A model generated the notes under the pieces. It was not told the origin of the DNA, made no database searches, and saw nothing but the letters and a program-made list of their open reading frames with translations. Below are positions 1 through 6,794 of a stretch of DNA of 8,860 nt, piece after piece. Within the stretch, counting starts at the first letter, position 1, and every line of letters begins with the position of its first letter. The stretch is from Pirellulales bacterium (GTDB lineage: Bacteria; Planctomycetota; Planctomycetia; Pirellulales; JALHLM01): positions 1 through 8,860 of the forward strand of contig JALHLM010000240.1 of assembly GCA_022844585.1 (NCBI GenBank), written 5' to 3'. The position numbers and the translations under genes were made by a program.

Positions 1-38
1 GGAGACGCCTCCCACAGTTTGTTATTGAACACCGACTA

Positions 39-3000
39 CTAGAGGCGAACCGCGTCGATCAAACGCCGGCGCCCGCGCGTTGTTGGCAATGCACTGTACA
101 ACGTGGCGCTGCTTGACTCCAGATCGGCAAACACTCCGTCCCGGGCGACGGCGAATGGATTCGAAGAGGTTTCTCCGGCGGCGCGAAGCTGCTGGCCGAC
201 GGTTTCCAGTTCGTAAAGCACTGTCGCAGTCGTGCCGGGCGAGGTCGACAAGGTCAAGATTCCCGCGCCATTCGCCGCGCCGGAAGTGACGGTCGTGCCG
301 TTGCGGGACAGTTCATAGCTTTGCGCCGCGGCGAGTTGATCGAAGACCAGGTCGAGCGCCACGCTTGCCGACGACGCCTTGACCTGGAATGACGAGGCGC
401 CATTCACCGGTTCGACGGTCGCCGTTCCGCCGGAGACTGCGACGCGGAGCGGGACGCGCTCCACGAGCGCCTCCGCTTCCAGTCCGGTCAGCGCGGAAGT
501 CACCACGAAGGTCGAGCCGGCGGATGTGACCGTGTTGATGTCGCCAGCCGCGGCTTCGCCGTCTTCGTCGAACAGCGCGTAGATGCCGCCGAGCGCGTCG
601 CTAAACGTGACGACGCTATACTGATCGAGATCGAGCAACACCAGGTCCTGGTCGCTGACCGAGAGCGCCGCCGTGGCCGTCGGCGTGCCGCGCACTTTCA
701 GTTTCGAGCCCGGCGTCAGTTCGTTGTCACGAAAGATGTTGTTGGTCGATCTCTCGAAGAGCACGGTGAGCCCTTCGCCGTTGTTGAGAATGGCATTCCC
801 TTCGAACGTGTTGGCGTCCGTATCACGGGCGCGAATCGCATAGCCGCCGTTGTTAGCGACGGTGTTGCCGGTGAAGACGTTCAGCTTCGGCCGGCCGTCG
901 TCGCCGACGCTAGGCGGGTCGGTGCCTTGGAAGAAGCGAATGCCTTGGTCCAGGTTGTCGCTGAAACTGTTGTTCTCAACGAGATTCTCCGCCGCGCCGA
1001 CGGTGAAGCGGATGCCGTGGAGATTGAACCGCGCCGTGTTGTTGCGAATGATGTTATAGCGGCTGTCGAAAATGGCGATCCCAGTATCGGCGTTGCCTAG
1101 GGTGATGTTGTCCTCGACGATGGCGTAGTCGGTGCTGCGATGCAGCATGATGCCGTTGCCGCCGTTGTTGTTGCTGATGTTGCCGGCGATGGTGATGTGA
1201 TCGCAGCGCTTGGAGCCGATGATGCCGTGCGTGCCGTTGTCATGCACATAGTTATTGGTGATCGTAAGGTAGTCGGAGTCGTCGTGCGGATCGAACCCGT
1301 AGGCGACGTTGTAGGCCAGTTCGTTTCCATCCCACAGCCCCCCTTGGTGACCGTAGGTGAAGACGCCGAAGTAGTTGTGGTGGATATAGCTGTTGAGGAT
1401 GTCGCCGTAGACGTTGACAACGTCGTACAACTCGTAGTTGGGTCCGGCCTCGCCGATCACTTTCCAGGACAGACCATAGGCCTCGCTGTCGTGCGAGCCG
1501 AGGTAGCCGATCTCGCTGTCGACGATATCCATGCGTGATTCCAGCGGCGTCACGCCATCCGTGGCCAGACTGGAACGGACGCGAATGTAGGCGCGGCCAA
1601 AAAAGTCGTACTCGGTGTCCGGCCCGTTTACCGCGTTGTCCCAGGACGTGACGAATGTCGAACGAATATCCACGTTCCCATAGTCGCCGCGAATTTCGAC
1701 GATGGCGTTCGTCGCCAACGTGTTTTCGCTGCGCAGGCGCAGTTGGTTGACGTCGCCGCCGATCGTCGTCCCATGCAACAGCAGCGTGCCGCCGTTGATG
1801 ATGCGGATATTGGCGTCCAGCTTCCAAATGGCGGCGCCGGCGTCGACCAGCGTCAGCGGGGCGTTAGGCACCAGGTACTTGATGTCCGACAACGTGGCGA
1901 CATCGCCGTCGATATAGATGATGTTCGACGTGGCGGAATAGCTGATGTAAGCGGCCTGCACGACGATGCCGGATTGCTTTCCGGTCGCGCCGGTGGAGGT
2001 GTCCGTGACGACGATGGCGCGATTCTGCGCCGTGTTGCGCAGCACCGCGGTGAAATCGGCCGTGCCGGCGTCCGCCAATGTGAATGTGTACGGGGCCGGG
2101 AGGATGGCGTTCGTGTCGCCGCTGCTGAAGGCGATCGTGCCGGTGTAGTCCAACACGCGATTGCCGTACGCGTCGACGGCGGCCACGCTCAGCGGATGGG
2201 AATCGCCGGCGATCGTCGGCGACGGGAACCCCTCTACCGTGAATTGCGCGGCGTCCGCATGCACCACGGTTCCGGCGCTCAGCGTGGTGAACGTGCCGGA
2301 CGCAATGTCGGTGATCGTCAGCGTTTGCGGCCCGGCGGTTTTCAGCGTGACGCTGATCTGTCGGCTGCCGGCGTCGGCGCTTGTCATAGTAATACTGCCC
2401 GGTACGACGCCCAGCGGATCGGACGTCGTGACGCTGATCGTGCCGAGGTAGTCGTCAAATACGCCGCCGGCGATATCGAGCGCCGTGAGCGTGACATTCT
2501 GAGTCGTGCCGGCCTCGATCGACGGCGCGAGTCCGGTGACTTCGAAGCCGCTGAGGCCGTGCGCGATGACGGTGACGCCCGTGATGCTCTTGCTGAACCC
2601 GGCGACCGTGTCCGTCGCCTTGACCCAGACGCCGGTATCGCCGGTCATTAAGGTCACCGGCAGCGTGGCGACGCCGGAATTCGCCGCGGTGAAGGTGAAG
2701 TTCGGCGGCAGAATGGCCGCCGCGTCTTTGCTCGTGATCTGCAAGGTGCCGGCGTAGCCGGTAGCAATGTTGTTGTACGCGTCGAGCGCCGTGACGGTGA
2801 GTCCGTACTGCTGGCCGGTGTCGGCGACGAGCGGAATCCCTGCGAGCGCGAATTTCGACGCAACGCCCGGAATGATGCTGAACGTTCGCACATAGGCGCC
2901 ACCGGCGGTTCCATTGCCATCGCCGTCGAGCATCTCGCCTTGCAAGTCGACAATCGTGTCGTACGCGGTGAAACGATAGGCGCCGACGGGAATCCGATCG

Positions 3001-3320
3001 AACTTGACCGTGGCGGTGCGGCCGGAATACGTCGGCGTGGTGGGATAAAACACGTCGTCCGACGTGTTGAACAACGTATCCGCGCCGGCGGCGCGCAGAT
3101 CGTAGTTCGACGCTACGGCGCCGCCGGTGACCGTTTCATTGAACACAACTTTGATCGACGTAATGCCGGCCACGATCGAAGGATTGCCGTTCAATGCCGG
3201 CGTGGTCGACTCCACGAACGGCGCGCCTGCCAACAGGCAGCGGCGTTCGAGCGGCTCGCCGCGGAGACGAACGGAAGAGTTCAGGCGTGCAGGGACGCGG
3301 GAGGTTCGTTTGGAGCGCAT
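39..3320 (-). CDS. Secreted AlgG-type mannuronan C5-epimerase with Ig-like repeats and LEPR-XLL N-terminus
   Basis: Predicted 1093-residue secreted or surface enzyme that would epimerise mannuronate to guluronate in the polymer. Order of parts: LEPR-XLL-like segment (residues 21-32, EPLERRCLLAG); an Ig-like domain (about 33-150); three tandem Ig-like repeats of about 100 residues (about 151-255, 256-357, 358-457); a right-handed parallel beta-helix (about 460-870) full of N-N-x-I/G turns; and a 220-residue C-terminal part of uncertain fold. The helix contains YGFDPHDDS, with DPHD at 677-680. From memory of Pseudomonas AlgG, the DPHD histidine is the catalytic base and an arginine 26 residues later is the acid; here H679 and R705 show exactly that spacing, within a similar HGII-S-x-R context. 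AlgG is about 540 residues, so the Ig half is an addition. The ATG at 3320 is chosen because it precedes LEPR-XLL; no clear Shine-Dalgarno is visible. It lies 154 bp downstream of algD on the same strand. Enzyme family is well supported; activity on alginate is inferred from motif and neighbours. Confidence 0.85.
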   Translation of the reverse strand: MRSKRTSRVPARLNSSVRLRGEPLERRCLLAGAPFVESTTPALNGNPSIVAGITSIKVVFNETVTGGAVASNYDLRAAGADTLFNTSDDVFYPTTPTYSGRTATVKFDRIPVGAYRFTAYDTIVDLQGEMLDGDGNGTAGGAYVRTFSIIPGVASKFALAGIPLVADTGQQYGLTVTALDAYNNIATGYAGTLQITSKDAAAILPPNFTFTAANSGVATLPVTLMTGDTGVWVKATDTVAGFSKSITGVTVIAHGLSGFEVTGLAPSIEAGTTQNVTLTALDIAGGVFDDYLGTISVTTSDPLGVVPGSITMTSADAGSRQISVTLKTAGPQTLTITDIASGTFTTLSAGTVVHADAAQFTVEGFPSPTIAGDSHPLSVAAVDAYGNRVLDYTGTIAFSSGDTNAILPAPYTFTLADAGTADFTAVLRNTAQNRAIVVTDTSTGATGKQSGIVVQAAYISYSATSNIIYIDGDVATLSDIKYLVPNAPLTLVDAGAAIWKLDANIRIINGGTLLLHGTTIGGDVNQLRLRSENTLATNAIVEIRGDYGNVDIRSTFVTSWDNAVNGPDTEYDFFGRAYIRVRSSLATDGVTPLESRMDIVDSEIGYLGSHDSEAYGLSWKVIGEAGPNYELYDVVNVYGDILNSYIHHNYFGVFTYGHQGGLWDGNELAYNVAYGFDPHDDSDYLTITNNYVHDNGTHGIIGSKRCDHITIAGNISNNNGGNGIMLHRSTDYAIVEDNITLGNADTGIAIFDSRYNIIRNNTARFNLHGIRFTVGAAENLVENNSFSDNLDQGIRFFQGTDPPSVGDDGRPKLNVFTGNTVANNGGYAIRARDTDANTFEGNAILNNGEGLTVLFERSTNNIFRDNELTPGSKLKVRGTPTATAALSVSDQDLVLLDLDQYSVVTFSDALGGIYALFDEDGEAAAGDINTVTSAGSTFVVTSALTGLEAEALVERVPLRVAVSGGTATVEPVNGASSFQVKASSASVALDLVFDQLAAAQSYELSRNGTTVTSGAANGAGILTLSTSPGTTATVLYELETVGQQLRAAGETSSNPFAVARDGVFADLESSSATLYSALPTTRGRRRLIDAVRL
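1206..1292 (-). other. Predicted epimerase active site (DPHD and Arg +26)
   Basis: Codons 1281-1292 read D-P-H-D on the minus strand (residues 677-680), and codon 1206-1208 reads Arg705. The same DPHD-to-Arg spacing occurs in Pseudomonas AlgG (His319 and Arg345, recalled from the published structure work). This pair separates the protein from generic NosD/CASH beta-helix proteins. Confidence 0.75.
1950..2870 (-). repeat. Three tandem Ig-like repeats inside the epimerase gene
   Basis: The encoded units share the pattern F-x-x-x-G-x-P, then L-T-V-T-A-L-D-A-Y-x-N, then Y-x-G-T-I, then S-x-D, then F-T-x-A-D-A-G, and finally an L-x-T-x-G-x-x-x-I-x-V-T-D strand. They correspond to residues about 151-255, 256-357 and 358-457. 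The second unit is the most diverged: it has LDIAGGVFDDYLGTI where the others have LDAYxN. This is a Big-1/invasin-like or filamin-like fold by pattern; the exact family cannot be settled by eye. Such repeats usually act as spacers or adhesive stalks on surface proteins. Confidence 0.7.
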
Positions 3321-3474
3321 ATCAGGGGATTCCAGATTTGAGAGTGGGCGTCCTTGCGGGGAATGGACCTACGCGCGGATTGCCAGCGGGGGCCGTCGGG
3401 CATCCGAGCCCGACGACCACCAGGCAGGCAGTTCCTTGAACGAATCAACTCTGAGAACGACAGACGACGGCGCC
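3321..3474 (-). other. Intergenic spacer between algD and the epimerase gene, with a hairpin
   Basis: This 154-bp gap contains a perfect 8-bp inverted repeat, CGTCGGGC and GCCCGACG, at 3394-3401 and 3408-3415 with a 6-nt loop. No T-run follows it on the minus strand, so it is not a textbook intrinsic terminator. It could reduce read-through, mark an RNA processing site or protect a 3' end. No convincing promoter or strong ribosome binding site was seen before the ATG at 3320. Confidence 0.5.
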
Positions 3475-4887
3475 TTACGCCCTTCGCGCCACGGCTGCGG
3501 CGGCGCGCGGCCTGGGCGCCTTGACGCGCTTTAACGACTTGTGCGACCCGTTGAGGGCCACCGTCGGCACATCTAATTCGGCGGCAGACTCCGGCGAGGC
3601 AATGGAGCGACCGGCGCCGGTCAGATCGATGACCATGGGTGGACTTTCCATGCTGCGTGCCACGTCAAACAACTCGTTGTCGTCGCGCGTCAGCACCAGC
3701 GCATCGGCGTGGGCCAGCAACTCTTCGGCGGTGCCGACCAACCGGTTGGCGAGATGCGGAATGTGATGCTCGATGTAATCGCGATTCGCGCCGGTCAGCC
3801 GCGCCGTCTTCACGGCGGCGTCGAGGATCCGCAAGTCGTAACCCTTGCCGATCAGGTATTCGGCGATCGTCACCATCGGGCTTTCGCGCAGGTCGTCGGT
3901 GCCAGGCTTGAAGGCCAGCCCGTCCATAGCGATGCGGCGATGGCCGTTGAGATGGAGCACGGCGTCGTAAGCGCGATGCTTATGCGCTTCGTTGCTGAGA
4001 CCGATCGAACGTAACAGCGGCGTGTCGACGCAATGCTTAGTCGCCAGCGAGACCACGGCGCTCAAGTCCTTCGGCAAACAGGAACCGCCGTAGGGCATGC
4101 CGGGGCGAAGGTACGCCGGCGAGATGTTCAACTTGCGATCCATAGTCAAGAGTCGCATGACGGCGCGGCCGTCGACGCCCAATTCCGAGCAAAGGGAACC
4201 GACTTCGTTGGCGAAAGCCACTTTCATCGCGTGGAACACGTTGCAGAGCGTCTTGAGCATTTCGGCCTGCTTGTATTGCACCCACTCGATCCGTTCCGGA
4301 TCGACGGCCATGAGCGCGGCAATGGCGCCTTTTTCCACATCAGGCTGACCGTCGGCCGTACCCACCACGACGAGCGGCGGGTCGAAGTAATCGCGCACTG
4401 CGGTGCATTCGCGGAGGTATTCCGGAACGATCACGATGCTAACATGGCCGTTGGTTTTACCTGTCGGGCCGAGGATCGCTGGAACCAGCAGTCCTTCGAC
4501 GGTGCCCGGTGCAACAGTGCTGCGCATGATCACCAGGTGCGGTTCCGTTTTCTTGCTGAGCGCCGCGCCGATCGCCTTGGCGGTGGCCATCACGGCGGTC
4601 AAGTCATGCGAACCATCGCGCCCGGTCGGCGTGCCGACGCAGATCAGCGTGGCGTCGGTGTCCAACACCGCTTGCTCGGCGTTGGTGGTGGCCGTGATCC
4701 GCTTGGCCAGATGCCCTTCGGTCAACAACTCGTCGACTTGCGGCTCGACGACGGAGGCGATGCCATTGGCGATCGCGTTCACTTTGGATTCCACGACGTC
4801 GACGCCAATCACGTGATGGCGAAGACGCGACAAACAAGCCACACTGACGCAGCCAACGTAGCCCAATCCGAAGACGCTAACTCTCAT
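3475..4887 (-). CDS. algD: GDP-mannose 6-dehydrogenase (AlgD)
   Basis: Cytoplasmic enzyme that oxidises GDP-mannose with two NAD+ to GDP-mannuronate, the committed precursor of alginate. The 470-residue protein has the Rossmann motif GLGYVG (7-12), ICVGTPTG (82-89), RSTVAPGT (122-129), PEYLRE (155-160), the central helix with K212 and N216, catalytic Cys270 in PYGGSCLPKD, and the C-terminal FKPGTDDLRESP (326-337). It is closer to Pseudomonas AlgD than to UDP-glucose dehydrogenase: IGKGYDLRILD, TGANRDYIEHHIPHL and KLNISPAYLRPGMPYGGSC resemble AlgD closely. AlgD is about 436 residues; the extra length here is partly a basic Ala/Arg-rich tail after residue 449. The ATG overlaps the alg8 stop by 4 bp (ATGA) and has AGGAG 8 nt upstream, so the two genes are translationally coupled and co-transcribed. 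Confidence 0.93.
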   Translation of the reverse strand: MRVSVFGLGYVGCVSVACLSRLRHHVIGVDVVESKVNAIANGIASVVEPQVDELLTEGHLAKRITATTNAEQAVLDTDATLICVGTPTGRDGSHDLTAVMATAKAIGAALSKKTEPHLVIMRSTVAPGTVEGLLVPAILGPTGKTNGHVSIVIVPEYLRECTAVRDYFDPPLVVVGTADGQPDVEKGAIAALMAVDPERIEWVQYKQAEMLKTLCNVFHAMKVAFANEVGSLCSELGVDGRAVMRLLTMDRKLNISPAYLRPGMPYGGSCLPKDLSAVVSLATKHCVDTPLLRSIGLSNEAHKHRAYDAVLHLNGHRRIAMDGLAFKPGTDDLRESPMVTIAEYLIGKGYDLRILDAAVKTARLTGANRDYIEHHIPHLANRLVGTAEELLAHADALVLTRDDNELFDVARSMESPPMVIDLTGAGRSIASPESAAELDVPTVALNGSHKSLKRVKAPRPRAAAAVARRA

Positions 4888-6632
4888 CGATTCAACTCCT
4901 GGGGATTCCGAAAAGTGATGGCGGAAGTTTCGAGGGAATGCACGGCGCTGGCGTCATGCTCGGCAATCGGCCTAGCGCCGAAAAACAATTTGGATTCAAG
5001 CAAGTCCGGCTCAACCTGCACCGCGAAGCCCGTCGGCGCTCGCCTCGTGGTGATGAGCGGCAGCTCGTGAAGAAACGGAATGAACTGCGTCACCGCGCCG
5101 ACGCTCAGCACAAAGGCCGTGACCGCGACGCAGCAATAAAACGTCGCCAGCCGGCGGCGTAGCCCCGCGAACGGCACGGAGCGCGAAGAATCGAGCGTGC
5201 GGTTACCGCGATTGAGCCAGGTTTGCTTGACCGGGTGGAACACGACCCAGACTTTGACCGCCGCGCCGACCCATTCCGAGGCGACTTGCAGCGGGATGTA
5301 CCACAGCGAAATCCGCCGGCTGTGCTTCCAGGCCGATGCCACGCGAAAGGTGCGCGTCGCCAACAGCCACAGCACGTAGCTCGCGGTGATTCCCCAGCGG
5401 CCGTGCCAGATGCTCAGCAACATGCAGGTGGGCCCGATCAGCACCGTCCAGAAGGAAATCTTCTGATCGACGCAGCAGAGCCAGGGAAAGACGCCAAGTC
5501 GCATCGGTCCAAGTGACATGGCGCGGCCGGAGTTGCGGAGCATATTGCCCGACCAGCGCTTGAGGTTGGCCACGGCGCGATGGAACGGATTCTCGTTTAC
5601 CGCTTCATACGTGGTGACCATGGCGTCGGGCACGTACAGCGTTTGGTAACCGTTCGCCGAGAGCCAGTACCAGGAGCTTTTGTCGTCGCCGGAGAACATC
5701 TGGTAATCGCCGAACAACCAGTTGTGTAGGTTGTCGCTTTCAATCTGCTCGATGAAGCGGTCGCTGGTAACCACATCGGCGCGGAACACCGAGAATCGGC
5801 CCGTGAGACACAAGAGATGCTTCGACAACGACACCGAGCACATATAAAGATGGCGCTGTCCGAACCGGAGCTTGATCCACTCCGTGTACCACATGGGGGC
5901 TTCAATCACCGCGCACTCGTTCGTCGTCACGGCGCCGACCTTCGGATTGAGCCGGAACATTGGCAGCACTTTGGCGAAAGCGCCGAGATCCGGCGCGCTG
6001 TCGCCGTCCATCAACACGACGACCCCCTCGGGATCGACGCCCATGGCCGCAATGTGTTTCAAGCCCGAGGCGATGGCCGGTCGCTTGCCGCGGTCCCCAC
6101 GCAGCAGCACTAATTCGGGGGCGCCGTTGGTTTTCCATGCACCCTGTTCCGCATTAACGGCGGCCCGGAACTCGCGTTCCACGGCCATGTCGTCCTCAGG
6201 GGAGCCGGTAACGAACACCAGTCGCGGCGATCGCTTGAGATCAATGAGTTGTCTGAATTCCTTGACGACCGCCCAGATCACGGCTCGAGTAATCGCAGCT
6301 CGCTCTCGGTAGGTCGTCGCCAAGACGACGACATCGGTGACGCCGCCTTGCAACCGGACGGCTCGCCGCGCGGCGGCCGCCCAGCGGGGATAGACGACGT
6401 AGCGGTAAATGATGGCGCGAATGCAATGCAACAGCCCCCAGCCCCAGCGCCAAATGCCGATCAATCCCAACGCGATCCACAGCCCGGTGGATTGCCGCGA
6501 CTCAATCTCGGACTCCAACGCCATCGCCGCGCCAAAGCCAACGCATAGCATGACGATCATCATGCCGCACTGATGCCGCCAATCGGCGGTGCGTTCCGGC
6601 GGAATCGAGTTGGCATCCGGCGTCGGTGACAT
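4884..6632 (-). CDS. alg8: Alg8-type alginate polymerase (GT2 mannuronosyltransferase)
   Basis: Inner-membrane glycosyltransferase predicted to polymerise GDP-mannuronate into polymannuronate and carry it across the membrane. The 582 residues show two N-terminal membrane segments (about 23-40 and 50-75), a cytoplasmic GT2 domain (about 98-365) and further membrane segments (about 393-430, 443-465, 497-520). Visible motifs are TTYRER (106-111), DGDS (209-212), TTNE (236-239), the catalytic-base motif GDDKSSW (315-321), and LKRWSGNMLRNSGR (357-370) in the place of QxxRW. Stretches such as EWIKLRFGQRH-YMCSVSLSK, LTGR-SVFRA and GDDKSSW parallel Pseudomonas Alg8 closely and set it apart from cellulose or hyaluronan synthases. 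Alg8 is about 494 residues; part of the excess is a roughly 60-residue hydrophilic C-terminal tail. The start at 6632 has only a weak upstream purine stretch. It is separated by 162 bp from the membrane fusion gene and coupled to algD downstream. Confidence 0.9.
   Translation of the reverse strand: MSPTPDANSIPPERTADWRHQCGMMIVMLCVGFGAAMALESEIESRQSTGLWIALGLIGIWRWGWGLLHCIRAIIYRYVVYPRWAAAARRAVRLQGGVTDVVVLATTYRERAAITRAVIWAVVKEFRQLIDLKRSPRLVFVTGSPEDDMAVEREFRAAVNAEQGAWKTNGAPELVLLRGDRGKRPAIASGLKHIAAMGVDPEGVVVLMDGDSAPDLGAFAKVLPMFRLNPKVGAVTTNECAVIEAPMWYTEWIKLRFGQRHLYMCSVSLSKHLLCLTGRFSVFRADVVTSDRFIEQIESDNLHNWLFGDYQMFSGDDKSSWYWLSANGYQTLYVPDAMVTTYEAVNENPFHRAVANLKRWSGNMLRNSGRAMSLGPMRLGVFPWLCCVDQKISFWTVLIGPTCMLLSIWHGRWGITASYVLWLLATRTFRVASAWKHSRRISLWYIPLQVASEWVGAAVKVWVVFHPVKQTWLNRGNRTLDSSRSVPFAGLRRRLATFYCCVAVTAFVLSVGAVTQFIPFLHELPLITTRRAPTGFAVQVEPDLLESKLFFGARPIAEHDASAVHSLETSAITFRNPQELNR
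4896..4900 (-). promoter_or_regulatory. algD ribosome binding site
   Basis: Minus-strand AGGAG lies 8 nt before the ATG at 4887, inside the 3' end of alg8. It fixes the algD start and, with the ATGA overlap at 4884-4887, supports translational coupling. Confidence 0.7.
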
Positions 6633-6794
6633 GCAGTGGTCTCGTGGTGCGGGGGCGAAGTGCGCGCTGTTCCAGGCAGCGTCAACGCGGCCGTACTTGC
6701 GAAGGTACGGAACGTGAGCGCAGCAAAGCTTGGGAATGCTTCACACTCCACAGGAGTCCTAGGCGGGGCGCGATCGAGGGCGCGAGGCGGGCGA
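6633..6794 (-). other. Intergenic spacer between the membrane fusion gene and alg8, with a hairpin
   Basis: The 162-bp spacer holds an inverted repeat at 6691-6710: CCGTAC and GTACGG around an 8-nt loop. A smaller one, ACTCC-aca-GGAGT, lies at 6745-6757. Neither is followed by a T-run on the minus strand. The spacing fits either one transcript with an internal structure or a weak internal promoter; no promoter match was recognised. Confidence 0.4.

Noticed and set aside
1140..2651. Long plus-strand open frames opposite the epimerase gene (1140-1538 and 1743-2651)
   Set aside because: They are antisense to a well-supported gene, have Val/Asp- or Arg-rich low-complexity translations, and no recognisable domain. 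They result from the GC-rich codon bias of the minus-strand gene.
39..3320. Alternative reading of the beta-helix protein as NosD or a pectate lyase
   Set aside because: The DPHD motif plus Arg at +26 and the neighbouring algD and alg8 fit AlgG better. Pectate-lyase calcium-site and catalytic patterns were not seen.
4033..5070. 345-codon plus-strand open frame opposite algD and alg8
   Set aside because: The translation is rich in His/Arg/Gln/Asp with no family match, and runs antisense through the conserved AlgD motifs.
6560..6751. 63-codon GTG-start frame overlapping the alg8 start
   Set aside because: It has an AGGA-like sequence upstream of the GTG but overlaps alg8 out of frame by 73 bp and its translation is low in information. 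A small leader peptide cannot be excluded, but nothing supports it.
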